From the NCBI GenBank assembly GCA_032250735.1, contig JAVVEP010000014.1, positions 1-64,000 on the forward strand: a DNA stretch of 64,000 nucleotides. The letters run 5' to 3'. Below, piece by piece: positions 35,397-44,489 of this stretch. The notes below the pieces were generated by a model that ran no database searches, was not told the DNA's origin, and worked only from the letters and a program-made list of their open reading frames with translations. This DNA is from Gammaproteobacteria bacterium (GTDB lineage: Bacteria; Pseudomonadota; Gammaproteobacteria; SZUA-152). Both the position numbers and the translations under genes were made by a program. The first letter of the stretch is position 1, and each line of letters opens with the position of its first letter.

Positions 35397-36398
35397 ATGA
35401 GACATCACCCGGCAGCTCTTCAGGGAAAGAAGAAATCGATACTGACCTACATCAGTGTCGTGGCGCTGCTGTTCCTGCTATCCACCGGGCATGCACTGGC
35501 AAAAACCTATCGCATTCTGATCGTCAGCAGCGGCAGCAGCGCGATCTATACGGATATGATCGACACCCTGCAGACTGCCGTCACAAACAGTGCCGTACTG
35601 AGGGAGACAAATACCCAGGTAGCCTTTACGGTCGAGTTTTTAAATGGCACAGCAGCAACCGTGCCACTCCGGGAAAAGGCCAGACAGCAGGATCTGCTGC
35701 TGACCATTGGTCAGGGTGCGATCGCGACGACAGCAGAGATCAGTCCCTCATTACCGATCATAGCAACCCTGATCCCCAAACAGACCTACGATCACTATCG
35801 CGCCGCCCTCCGCAAGGCCAATATAAAAAGCACCGCCATCTTTATCGACAATCCCCCTGAACGGCAGATTGCCCTGGCAAGACTACTGTTGGGCAACAGC
35901 CAAAAACTGGGCGTCCTCATCGGCGAGAACTCACCACAGGGAGAGATCGAATCGGCCCTGCAGAAGATGGGCAGTAGTTACCATATTGAAACCGTCAAAC
36001 GAACGGACAACCTCATCAGTAAACTATCGTATGTGCTCAGTGACACGGATGTGTTTATGGCGTTTCCGGATGCGCAGATTTTTAACCGCGACACCGCCAA
36101 GAATATCCTGCTCACCACCTATCGACAGCGGACCCCTGTCATTGCCTATTCGGCTTCTTATGTAAAAGCCGGCGCCCTGGCGGCGGTCTATTCAACCGCG
36201 CAGCAGATCGCCGAGCAGACCGCAGACACACTGGTGAGGATTCTTGCTTCCGGTCTCAACTTCCCGGAGCAAGGCTCCTACCCGAAATATTTTGAGATCG
36301 CGATCAATCGAAATGTCGCCAAATCACTGGTGATCCCGGTATCCAGCGAGACAGAGATAAAGGATCAGTTATTGAAGATCCTGGAGAAAACCCAATGA
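35397..36398 (+). CDS. Periplasmic ABC-type substrate-binding protein (ABC_sub_bind-like)
   Basis: 333 residues. A signal peptide or membrane helix (about 15-37, 'ILTYISVVALLFLLSTGHALA') precedes two Rossmann-like lobes of the ABC_sub_bind family, 'YRILIVSSGSSAIYTDMID', 'DLLLTIGQGAIATTAE', 'KLGVLIGENSPQGEIE' and 'TPVIAYSASYVKAGALAAVY'. No permease or ATPase gene is adjacent. It overlaps the kinase gene by four bases (ATGA), so translation is coupled. This linkage suggests it presents a ligand to the kinase. The ligand is unknown. Confidence 0.8.
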   Translation: MRHHPAALQGKKKSILTYISVVALLFLLSTGHALAKTYRILIVSSGSSAIYTDMIDTLQTAVTNSAVLRETNTQVAFTVEFLNGTAATVPLREKARQQDLLLTIGQGAIATTAEISPSLPIIATLIPKQTYDHYRAALRKANIKSTAIFIDNPPERQIALARLLLGNSQKLGVLIGENSPQGEIESALQKMGSSYHIETVKRTDNLISKLSYVLSDTDVFMAFPDAQIFNRDTAKNILLTTYRQRTPVIAYSASYVKAGALAAVYSTAQQIAEQTADTLVRILASGLNFPEQGSYPKYFEIAINRNVAKSLVIPVSSETEIKDQLLKILEKTQ

Positions 36399-39127
36399 AC
36401 TTCCCCAGCATCCGGACGCGCGTGCTATTACTGGCCATTATTCCGACCACAGCCGCATGCATCATATTTTTCAGCTATTTTGCCAGCAAGCAAAACCATG
36501 ACATCGAGGCCGCCCTCACGGACAAGGGCGACGACATCGCCAGCCACCTGGCTTCCGCCAGTGAATACAGCCTGTTTTCCGGTAACCTCAGCCTGCTTAA
36601 CCCGCTGGTGGATAGCGCCTACAAAGAAGACAATGTGGTTTCAATTACCATCACCGACGATCAGGGCACACCGCTGATACAGCGGCCAGTCACTCAATCG
36701 CCAAAACCAACAGCCACCGAGAATAAAATCCCCAGCACCAATAACCGCGTCTTCAGCAAACCGATCATCCAGAACACCATAGCCATCAGCGACTTCGATG
36801 AGGGCGAAGAAACGCTCCCATCGGTTATCGGCTGGGTCGTTATTGAGATGTCCAATGAGCTCACCCTGAAACGCAAACGAAAGGCCACGACAGAAACCCT
36901 GTTCATCACCCTGATCATTCTCGCCAGCAGCATTTATCTAGGTACAACGATCAGCCGTCGCATTACGGCGCCGATCATCACACTCACCAATGCCGTAAAA
37001 GAAATAGAAAAGGGTAACCTGAACATACCGATCAACACCTATTCGACAGGCGAATTACTGTCTCTCGAAGAGGGAATCCGCGGCATGCTACGTTCCATAA
37101 AAACGTCCCATCGAGACTCCCAGCAACAGATTGAAAAAGCCACCGGAAAATTACGCGAATCGCTGGAACTCCTCGAACACAAGAATTACGATCTGACTAT
37201 CGCCAGACAGGAGGCATTATCCGCCAGCCAGGCGAAGTCATCCTTTCTCGCCAATATCAGCCACGAAATTCGCACACCGATGAATGGCATACTGGGATTT
37301 ATTCGCCTGCTCAAAAACACAAGATTAACGGATGAACAGCTGGACTATCTGGGCACTATCGAGCAATCCTCGCAAAATCTGCTTTTCATCATTAACGATG
37401 TGCTAGATCTTGCAAAGTTCGAGGCAGGAAAGCTATCTCTCGACAACGCCCCCTTCAATCTTCACGAATGCATTGAAGATGTCGAAATACTGCTATCGCC
37501 ATCAATGAGTGAAAAAGGTCTGGAACTCGCGACGTTATTTTATGATGACACGCCTGAAAACGTCATCGGACCTCAGGGGCGGATTAAACAGATCCTCATC
37601 AACCTGATAGGCAATGCGATAAAGTTTTCCGACCGGGGGATTATCATCGTGCGGGCGATGATTGAAACACGCAACAAGGACACCGCCCTTGTCAAAATAT
37701 CAGTCAGCGACCAGGGGCCTGGTATTTCGGAAAAAAATCAGCAACGGCTGTTCCATTCATTTTCACAGCTCGATGAAAGCGATACCCGAAAACATGGCGG
37801 TGCTGGCCTGGGGCTCTCAATATCAAAATCCCTCGCCAAAGCAATGAACGGTGATATCGGGGTTGAAAGCCGCCTCAATGAAGGCTCGACATTCTGGTTC
37901 AGCTTTGAATGCAGCCTTGATCCCCAGGAGAATACCCTGGTTGAAAAAATACCGCCCTTCAAAGCAAGGTCGGTTGCCGTGTATGACAGTAATGAACTTT
38001 CACTGCTGTGCATCACGCATAGCTTGCGCAAGCTGGGCCTCTCTGTCATTGAATATCACACCATTGATGACCTAACGGATTCAATAGGCAACAGCAGTGA
38101 AGCCGATGCCTATGCCTTTAATGTATCGGCCGACGAAATAGACAATATTGCTGATATTTTCAGCCACAACCCGCACCTGAACGAAAAATCGGTGGCGATT
38201 ATCAAACTGTCAAAAACGGATACTCGGGCCAAACTATGGGAGCATGCTATTCACAACCATCTACTGCGGCCCTTTCGAAGAGCCGATTTAATTACCCTGC
38301 TAGCCCGCATTACCTCGAAAAACAAGGCCGTTGACAGCCCCGCCGACGCAGACGCATCCGCATCCGCAACATTACCCGCCCTGAACAGACTCGATGGATT
38401 CAGCGTACTGGTTGCTGAAGACAACATGATTAATGCAAAATTCATATCAACCATCCTCCAGCGATCTGGCGCGGAAACGGTAATCGTCAATAACGGTAAA
38501 ATGGCGATCGATGAATTCACCAAAAAAAAATTCGACGTGGTATTAATGGACATCAACATGCCCATCATGAATGGCATCGAAGCGACTCGCATAATCCGCA
38601 ATCTGGAAGATGCAAACCATCACACGCCGATACTTGGCCTGACCGCGATCAGCGTAGATAACAATGACCTGAAGTACCGGGAAGCCGGTCTGGATGATGT
38701 GTTGGAAAAGCCCATCGCGGTTGATGAACTACTGCACGAAATTGTGTATCGGATTCATTCCAGGCAGCTGCCAGCCACGATTCAGCCGCCAAAAATCACT
38801 ACCTCAGACAGGCTGGCCAGTGTGGATCGTCTGGGCCTCGACAAGAACCTCTCTGCCGCCATGAATGAAATGTTGCTGGCCGAACTACCCGGCACCCGGC
38901 AGGCGCTTGTTAGCGCATATGCAACAAAAGACCGGGATTCACTGCGCAACGAGGTGCACCGATTCATTGGCGGAATGAGTTACTGCGATGTACCAAAACT
39001 GTATCGTTTGACGATCGACTTTCAAAAAAGCCTGCAGACAGAAGACGGTGATTTGAGCGGAGGTTTCGGGGCCTTGATCACCGAGATTGACTCACTCATC
39101 AACCCCTCACTCCGCGACGAAACCTGA
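36395..39127 (+). CDS. BarA-like hybrid sensor histidine kinase
   Basis: 910-residue membrane kinase. The order is TM1 (about 8-28), periplasmic sensor (30-165), TM2 (168-188), HAMP (190-242), coiled coil, HisKA (about 275-340, phospho-His in 'FLANISHEIRTPMNG'), HATPase (about 390-505, 'NLIGNAIKFSDRG', 'DQGPGIS', 'GGAGLGLSISKSL'), a degenerate receiver (about 520-630, no clear acceptor Asp), an intact receiver (about 665-790, Asp in 'VVLMDINMPIMNGIEA') and an Hpt domain (about 815-905, His in 'EVHRFIGGMSYCDVPKL'). The layout matches BarA/GacS, which drive the Uvr/GacA-Rsm pathway. Linkage to a TonB receptor and binding protein is unlike typical barA. Confidence 0.85.
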   Translation: MNFPSIRTRVLLLAIIPTTAACIIFFSYFASKQNHDIEAALTDKGDDIASHLASASEYSLFSGNLSLLNPLVDSAYKEDNVVSITITDDQGTPLIQRPVTQSPKPTATENKIPSTNNRVFSKPIIQNTIAISDFDEGEETLPSVIGWVVIEMSNELTLKRKRKATTETLFITLIILASSIYLGTTISRRITAPIITLTNAVKEIEKGNLNIPINTYSTGELLSLEEGIRGMLRSIKTSHRDSQQQIEKATGKLRESLELLEHKNYDLTIARQEALSASQAKSSFLANISHEIRTPMNGILGFIRLLKNTRLTDEQLDYLGTIEQSSQNLLFIINDVLDLAKFEAGKLSLDNAPFNLHECIEDVEILLSPSMSEKGLELATLFYDDTPENVIGPQGRIKQILINLIGNAIKFSDRGIIIVRAMIETRNKDTALVKISVSDQGPGISEKNQQRLFHSFSQLDESDTRKHGGAGLGLSISKSLAKAMNGDIGVESRLNEGSTFWFSFECSLDPQENTLVEKIPPFKARSVAVYDSNELSLLCITHSLRKLGLSVIEYHTIDDLTDSIGNSSEADAYAFNVSADEIDNIADIFSHNPHLNEKSVAIIKLSKTDTRAKLWEHAIHNHLLRPFRRADLITLLARITSKNKAVDSPADADASASATLPALNRLDGFSVLVAEDNMINAKFISTILQRSGAETVIVNNGKMAIDEFTKKKFDVVLMDINMPIMNGIEATRIIRNLEDANHHTPILGLTAISVDNNDLKYREAGLDDVLEKPIAVDELLHEIVYRIHSRQLPATIQPPKITTSDRLASVDRLGLDKNLSAAMNEMLLAELPGTRQALVSAYATKDRDSLRNEVHRFIGGMSYCDVPKLYRLTIDFQKSLQTEDGDLSGGFGALITEIDSLINPSLRDET

Positions 39128-39141
39128 TTTTCCACCTCAAG

Positions 39142-40026
39142 CTATTCTGACGGGAAACAGTAGCTTCGCAGATACTGCAAGAAATCCTCGCGCAACTCTG
39201 GATGCTTGAGGGCATATTCAACTGTCGCTGTCAGATAACCGAGCTTACTGCCACAGTCATATCGTTTCCCCTCAAATTCATACGCCAGCACGTCCTCTTC
39301 CTTCAACAGTTCAGCAATGGCATCGGTCAGCTGAATCTCCCCGCCGGCACCCTGCCCGGTGATTTCCAGGATCTCGAATATTCTGGGTGACAGGATATAA
39401 CGCCCGACCACGGCGAGATTGGATGGCGCGACGTCCGGCTTTGGCTTTTCGACAATTTCCTCAATCCTGCCGGTGCGGCCTTCGCTCATATCCGCCCTCA
39501 CAACACCGTATTTATCCGTATCTTCCTTATTAACCCTTTCCACGCCCAGCAGACTGCACTGACGATCGTTGTGGATGGCCGTCATTTGCGACAAACACCC
39601 CTTGCCGCCATCATCAATAAGGTCATCGGCCAAAATGACTGCGAATGGATTATCACCCACCACATTCTTTGCACACAGCACCGCGTGGCCAAGCCCTAAT
39701 GCTTCCGGTTGACGAATGTAGACGCAGCTAACGCCCTTGGGCAGGACACCTCTCACCACCGCCAGCAGGTCGTCTTTTGCACGGGCCTCCAACACACTTT
39801 CAAGTTCAAAGTTCCGATCAAAATGATCCTCAATCGCGCGCTTACTGCTACTGGTGACAAACACCAGCTCGGTGATTCCCGCAGCAATAGCCTCTTCTGC
39901 TGCATACTGGATCAGCGGTTTATCCACGATGGGCAGCATCTCTTTTGGATTTGCCTTGGTGGCAGGCAGAAAGCGTGTACCCAGACCGGCGACCGGAAAA
40001 ACGGCCGTTTTAATTGCTTTTGTCAT
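39142..40026 (-). CDS. galU: UTP-glucose-1-phosphate uridylyltransferase (GalU)
   Basis: Makes UDP-glucose from UTP and glucose-1-phosphate for polysaccharide and envelope synthesis. 294 residues, the family length. The nucleotide-binding loop is '[20 protein letters not shown]', with 'LADDLIDD' and '[10 protein letters not shown]' further on. Convergent with the kinase gene, with 14 bases between stops. Alone, not in an exopolysaccharide cluster. Confidence 0.94.
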   Translation of the reverse strand: MTKAIKTAVFPVAGLGTRFLPATKANPKEMLPIVDKPLIQYAAEEAIAAGITELVFVTSSSKRAIEDHFDRNFELESVLEARAKDDLLAVVRGVLPKGVSCVYIRQPEALGLGHAVLCAKNVVGDNPFAVILADDLIDDGGKGCLSQMTAIHNDRQCSLLGVERVNKEDTDKYGVVRADMSEGRTGRIEEIVEKPKPDVAPSNLAVVGRYILSPRIFEILEITGQGAGGEIQLTDAIAELLKEEDVLAYEFEGKRYDCGSKLGYLTATVEYALKHPELREDFLQYLRSYCFPSE

Positions 40027-40145
40027 AATACCTCATCCCTTTGCGCGGAATTTCCTTACCGTAAGCACCATATAGTGTTGGCGCGATTTTAGTCCATTTT
40101 CATTTTGAGAAAAACACCCACCGTCGGCACTCATCTCGGCGCCAC

Positions 40146-40169
40146 AAAAAAGGGGCCAGCGGCCCCTTT
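40146..40169 (-). terminator. Intrinsic terminator of the rimP-to-pnp operon
   Basis: On the minus strand AGGGGCC-GCT-GGCCCCT forms a 7-bp GC stem directly followed by a T-run. It lies about 30 bases after the pnp stop, so it ends the long translation operon. Confidence 0.9.
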
Positions 40170-40199
40170 CGTTTTATAGACGGCACAGCATTGTGTCGT

Positions 40200-42287
40200 T
40201 CAGGCCTCTTCGACGGCTTTCATGCTCAGGCGAATGCGGCCCTGCTTGTCGATCTCCAGCACCTTGACCTTGATGATATCGCCTTCCGATAGTTTATCGC
40301 TGACGTTTTCAACACGCTCTTCCGATATCTGCGAGATGTGCACCAGCCCGTCCTTGCCCGGCAGGATGGTGACGAAGGCGCCGAAATCCATCAGCTTGGC
40401 AACCTTACCTTCATAGACCACGCCGACTTCAACATCCGCCGTGATCTGTTCGATAAGCTTCAGTGCCTGCTCGCCTGCCGCACTGTCAACCGAGGAAATC
40501 TTGATGGTTCCGTCGTCTTCAATATCCACGCCAGCACCCGTCTGCTCGGTGATGGAACGAATCGTCGCGCCACCTTTACCGATCACGTCACGGATTTTGT
40601 CCGGGTGAATCTTGATGGTGATATAACGGGGTGCAAACCTGGACATCTCTACGCGGGTTTCGGAAATGACCTTGTTCATTTCACCCAGGATAAACAAACG
40701 TCCCTCGGTGGCCTGGCTCAGGGCCTGTTTCATAATCTCGTGAGTAATGCCGGTGATTTTGATATCCATCTGCAAGGCAGTCACACCGTTTTCGGTACCG
40801 GCCACCTTGAAATCCATGTCGCCGAGGTGATCTTCATCACCCAGGATGTCGGATAGCACCGCAAATTTTCCGTCGTCTTTGATCAGGCCCATGGCAATAC
40901 CCGCCACCGGCGCCTTCAATGGAACACCGGCATCCATCATCGACAGGCTGGAACCACAGACCGAGGCCATGGAGCTGGAACCGTTCGACTCAGTAATCTC
41001 GGAGACGACGCGAATCGAGTACGGAAACTCCTCAACACTGGGCATAACCGCCGCCACACCGCGCTTCGCCAGTCGGCCATGGCCGATTTCACGACGCTTG
41101 GGACTGCCCACAAAACCGGTTTCACCAACACAGTAAGGGGGGAAGTTGTAATGCAGCATAAAGTGTTCTTTACGCTCACCTTCAATCGCGTCGATCAACT
41201 GGGCATCGCGTGCGGTACCCAACGTGGTCACCACGATGGCCTGGGTTTCACCGCGGGTAAACAGCGCCGAGCCATGAGTCCGCGGCAGGATACCGGTTTT
41301 CACCGTGATCGGACGCACGGTGCGCGTGTCACGTCCGTCGATACGCGGCTCGCCGGCCAGCACACGGCTACGCACAATGGATTTTTCCAGCTTGCCAATG
41401 GCCTCTTTGACATCGGCAATGGCGTAGGTCGATTCCTCGCCCTGCGGGCAAACCTGATCGACGATACTGGAACGAATACCGTTCAACTCGTCATAGCGTG
41501 CCTGTTTGTCGCTGATCTGGTAGGCGCTGGTTAATGGCGCTTCACCCGCGGCCTTGACCGCAGCGGCCAGGGCGTCGTTGCTTTCGGGCGCCGTCCAGTC
41601 CCAGGCAACCATACCGGCCTCAGCAGTCAGTTCACGTATCGCAGTGATCACGGCCTGCATCTGTTCGTGTCCGTAGGTCACGGCACCCAGCATCACTTCT
41701 TCGGATAACTCACGTGCCTCGGACTCTACCATCAGCACGGCGTCCGCGGTGCCGGCAACCACCAGATCCAGCGCTGAGGTGCGCAAGGCGGTGGCGGAGG
41801 GATTCAATAAATACTGGCCATCGGCATAACCCACACGGGCGCAACCGATCGGACCGGAAAAGGGCACACCGGACAGACTGACGGCGGCGGAGGCACCAAT
41901 CATCGCAGCCATATCGGGATCGATTTCGGGATCCAGCGACATTACCGTGGCAATAACCTGAACCTCATTCACAAAACCTTTGGGGAACAATGGCCGCAGC
42001 GGACGATCGATCAGACGGCTGGTCAGAGTCTCCTTTTCGCTGGGACGCCCTTCACGCTTAAAGAAGCCACCCGGGATCTTGCCCGCGGCATACGTCCGTT
42101 CCTGGTAATTGACCGTTAACGGAAAAAAGTCCCGACCCGGTTCCGCGGTCTTGCGAGCGACACAGGTCACAAACACGCTGGTATCACCCATGCTCACCAT
42201 CACCGCACCGCCGGCCTGACGAGCGATCTCACCCGTTTCAAGCGTTACCGTGTGATCACCAAATTGTACGACTTTCTTGATAGCCAT
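40200..42287 (-). CDS. pnp: Polyribonucleotide nucleotidyltransferase (PNPase)
   Basis: Phosphorolytic 3'-5' exoribonuclease of the RNA degradosome. 695 residues: two RNase PH domains (about 1-240 and 310-540), KH domain ('[18 protein letters not shown]') and C-terminal S1 domain ('[18 protein letters not shown]'). Last gene of the rimP operon, downstream of rpsO. Its leader has a 9-bp perfect hairpin, as is usual for this autoregulated gene, and GGAG lies 13 bases before the ATG. Confidence 0.97.
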   Translation of the reverse strand: MAIKKVVQFGDHTVTLETGEIARQAGGAVMVSMGDTSVFVTCVARKTAEPGRDFFPLTVNYQERTYAAGKIPGGFFKREGRPSEKETLTSRLIDRPLRPLFPKGFVNEVQVIATVMSLDPEIDPDMAAMIGASAAVSLSGVPFSGPIGCARVGYADGQYLLNPSATALRTSALDLVVAGTADAVLMVESEARELSEEVMLGAVTYGHEQMQAVITAIRELTAEAGMVAWDWTAPESNDALAAAVKAAGEAPLTSAYQISDKQARYDELNGIRSSIVDQVCPQGEESTYAIADVKEAIGKLEKSIVRSRVLAGEPRIDGRDTRTVRPITVKTGILPRTHGSALFTRGETQAIVVTTLGTARDAQLIDAIEGERKEHFMLHYNFPPYCVGETGFVGSPKRREIGHGRLAKRGVAAVMPSVEEFPYSIRVVSEITESNGSSSMASVCGSSLSMMDAGVPLKAPVAGIAMGLIKDDGKFAVLSDILGDEDHLGDMDFKVAGTENGVTALQMDIKITGITHEIMKQALSQATEGRLFILGEMNKVISETRVEMSRFAPRYITIKIHPDKIRDVIGKGGATIRSITEQTGAGVDIEDDGTIKISSVDSAAGEQALKLIEQITADVEVGVVYEGKVAKLMDFGAFVTILPGKDGLVHISQISEERVENVSDKLSEGDIIKVKVLEIDKQGRIRLSMKAVEEA

Positions 42288-42377
42288 TTTTGAATGGGTT
42301 CTCCTTAGGAATTACAGCGTTAAGAATTATTGCGTTGAATTTTTGTCTGTTTTTATAGAGTAGGCGCGTCCTGAAAT

Positions 42378-42407
42378 CGGAGCCCTGGCAGGTATGCAAG
42401 GGCTCCG
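42378..42407 (-). promoter_or_regulatory. Leader hairpin of pnp
   Basis: CGGAGCCCT (42378-42386) pairs with AGGGCTCCG (42399-42407) over nine bases around a 12-nt loop, between rpsO and pnp. It has no T-run, so it is not a simple terminator. In E. coli the pnp leader folds into a stem cut by RNase III during autocontrol; this hairpin is in the matching place. Confidence 0.6.
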
Positions 42408-42430
42408 CGACAGCCGAAGCGTTACATCAA

Positions 42431-42700
42431 TTAACGACGCAAACCAAGACTTGCAATCAGCTCGCGATAACGCTCAACATTCTTTTTCTTGAGATAGTCC
42501 AACAATTTACGACGACGGCTCACCATGCGCAGCAGGCCCTGGCGTGAATGATGGTCATGAATGTGGCTTTTGAAATGATCCGACAGATCATTGATACGCG
42601 CGCTCAACAACGCGACCTGAACTTCAGGGGAACCGGTATCGGCTTCGCCACGGGCATATTGCTTGGTGATTTCCTGTTTCTGTGCAGCATCTAAAGACAT
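42431..42700 (-). CDS. rpsO: 30S ribosomal protein S15 (RpsO)
   Basis: Small-subunit protein that binds 16S rRNA early in assembly and represses its own translation. 89 residues, the standard length, with '[20 protein letters not shown]' and the C-terminal '[20 protein letters not shown]'. AGGAGACAATC precedes the ATG. Between truB and pnp, as in E. coli. Confidence 0.97.
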   Translation of the reverse strand: MSLDAAQKQEITKQYARGEADTGSPEVQVALLSARINDLSDHFKSHIHDHHSRQGLLRMVSRRRKLLDYLKKKNVERYRELIASLGLRR

Positions 42701-42858
42701 GATTGTCTCCTAGTGAAATATAAATAGTGAAATTTAAAAAAATGCTTTTCTCGCCAGCCGGTTACTAGGTCCAGCCTGCCGAGCGAGCGGGATTTTACCC
42801 TATTCCGTGTCAATTCACCACGCCAATGGGCCCTTTTCCTGCGTCCGGCAGCGGCCGG

Positions 42859-43779
42859 TCAGGCGGTTTTCAGCAGCCGTTTCGGCGCCACCCTGCCGTC
42901 ATCCAGCACCGTGCCCAGTCCGAGGAAACGCCGCTCAGGCGCGTACAGACGAACGCTGCCGCGCGCCTGAAGCTGGGGCACAAACACCGGCTGCCCCTGA
43001 CACAGATAAAAACTGGCGTCGGCAGAGAGGCACACCTCCGGCCAGTCCGGCAGGGTCGCGTCCATGCTCAGCAGCAGCGCGTCCAGGGCGCTGACACCGG
43101 ACTGCTCGACCAGGGCCTCCAGGGACTCAAGGCTGTGCATTTTGTGGCCATCCAGGGCGCCTACACCGGTACGACGCAGCAGGGTGATATGCGCGCCGCA
43201 GCCCAGCATTTCGCCGATATCCGCGGCCAGGGTGCGGATATAGGTGCCCTTGGAGGAGCGCACTGCGATATCCAGCGCGTCATCTTCGTGGCGCAGCAAT
43301 TCCAGGGAATGGATTGTCACCTCACGCGGCTCGCGCGCGACCTCGATGCCCTGATGGGCCAGCTTATAGAGGGGCTGCCCATTCTGCTTGATGGCCGAGT
43401 GCATGGGGGGGATTTGCGAGATCGGGCCGAGAAAGCTCTCCAGCACCTCACGCAGCCGCGAGTCCGCAAAGGCCTCCACGGGCCGGGTCTGTACCACGAC
43501 GCCATCGGCATCGGCACTGTCGGTGGTAACGCCCAGCCTCAGGCTGGCCCGATATTCCTTGTCCGCCGACAACAGAAAGCCGGAAATCTTGGTCGCCTCA
43601 CCCAGACAGATCGGCAACATGCCGGAGGCCAAGGGATCGAGGCTACCGGTGTGGCCGGCCTTGTTGGCATTAAAGAGTCGCTTGACCCTCTGCAGGGCCG
43701 CATTGGAAGTGATGCCGGTGGGTTTATCCAATAGCAGTACGCCATCCACCTGCCGGCCACGGTTACGTCTTCGTGCCAC
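42859..43779 (-). CDS. truB: tRNA pseudouridine-55 synthase (TruB)
   Basis: Makes pseudouridine 55 in the T-loop of tRNA and assists tRNA folding. 306 residues. The catalytic Asp is in 'HTGSLDPLASGMLP'; 'LLLDKPTGITSN' and 'SAIKQNGQPLYKLAHQG' are also typical. GTG start with TGGAG seven bases upstream. In order between rbfA and rpsO. Confidence 0.95.
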   Translation of the reverse strand: MARRRNRGRQVDGVLLLDKPTGITSNAALQRVKRLFNANKAGHTGSLDPLASGMLPICLGEATKISGFLLSADKEYRASLRLGVTTDSADADGVVVQTRPVEAFADSRLREVLESFLGPISQIPPMHSAIKQNGQPLYKLAHQGIEVAREPREVTIHSLELLRHEDDALDIAVRSSKGTYIRTLAADIGEMLGCGAHITLLRRTGVGALDGHKMHSLESLEALVEQSGVSALDALLLSMDATLPDWPEVCLSADASFYLCQGQPVFVPQLQARGSVRLYAPERRFLGLGTVLDDGRVAPKRLLKTA

Positions 43780-43895
43780 GTTAAAACTCCACTACTGATT
43801 GATATGCGCCGGTGCGCACGATCAGAATAAAAGACCAAGGATGACTACGATGGTGCGGGATGACGGCCGATGAATGGCCAGGAAAGCAGTCGGAG

Positions 43896-44324
43896 CTATT
43901 GACCGGAATCATCCGCATCACTGTTGGCGGAATCGCTCGCCGCAGCGCTGTTAATCAGATCGGTCAAGCGGTTGCCATGTTCCATTGAAGAATCGTAGAT
44001 GAAAACTAGCTGCGGAGTGGTGCGCAATTTTAGGCGGCGGGCCAGCGCCGTGCGCAGATACCCCGCGGCCTTGTTGAGCACATCGGCGGTTATCCTGGCC
44101 TGCTCATTTTCAACCGCCGGCTTATCCGGATGCGCCTTTTCACCCAGAGAGCTGCCCAGCACGGTGAAATAGACACGGGCACGTTCAAATTCGTGGGTCA
44201 CATCCACGCCGGTGATGGTCACCATACCGACACGCGGATCGCCCAGCTCCATCTGAATGAGCTCGGCCATATGGCGCTGAATCTGATCCGCCACCCTGCG
44301 GGTACGGCTAAACTCTTTTGCCAT
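43896..44324 (-). CDS. rbfA: 30S ribosome-binding factor A (RbfA)
   Basis: Assembly factor that binds the 30S subunit and is needed for 16S 5'-end maturation and cold adaptation. 142 residues with the KH-like fold ('SRTRRVADQIQRHMAELIQM', 'RVYFTVLG', 'RRLKLRTTPQLVFIYDSSMEHG'). A GAAGG motif precedes the ATG. The acidic Ser/Asp-rich C-terminal tail is common in the family. Confidence 0.94.
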   Translation of the reverse strand: MAKEFSRTRRVADQIQRHMAELIQMELGDPRVGMVTITGVDVTHEFERARVYFTVLGSSLGEKAHPDKPAVENEQARITADVLNKAAGYLRTALARRLKLRTTPQLVFIYDSSMEHGNRLTDLINSAAASDSANSDADDSGQ

Positions 44325-44459
44325 GCTCGTACCTTCTCAACGATTATTCCTCAACCAGAGTTTCTCAACTTTTATTGGCCAGCAGGTGTTGCGCCGCTGC
44401 GGCACAACAATGGCCCACCAACAGTACGCCCTACCACGATCTCTGAAGGCCTATGAATA

Positions 44460-44483
44460 CGTACCGCGAACAGGCGCGGTACG
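44460..44483 (-). repeat. 9-bp hairpin in the infB-rbfA gap
   Basis: CGTACCGCG (44460-44468) and CGCGGTACG (44475-44483) form a perfect 9-bp stem with a 6-nt loop, just after the infB stop. No T-run follows. It may be a processing or stability hairpin. Confidence 0.6.
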
Positions 44484-44489
44484 CTTGCA

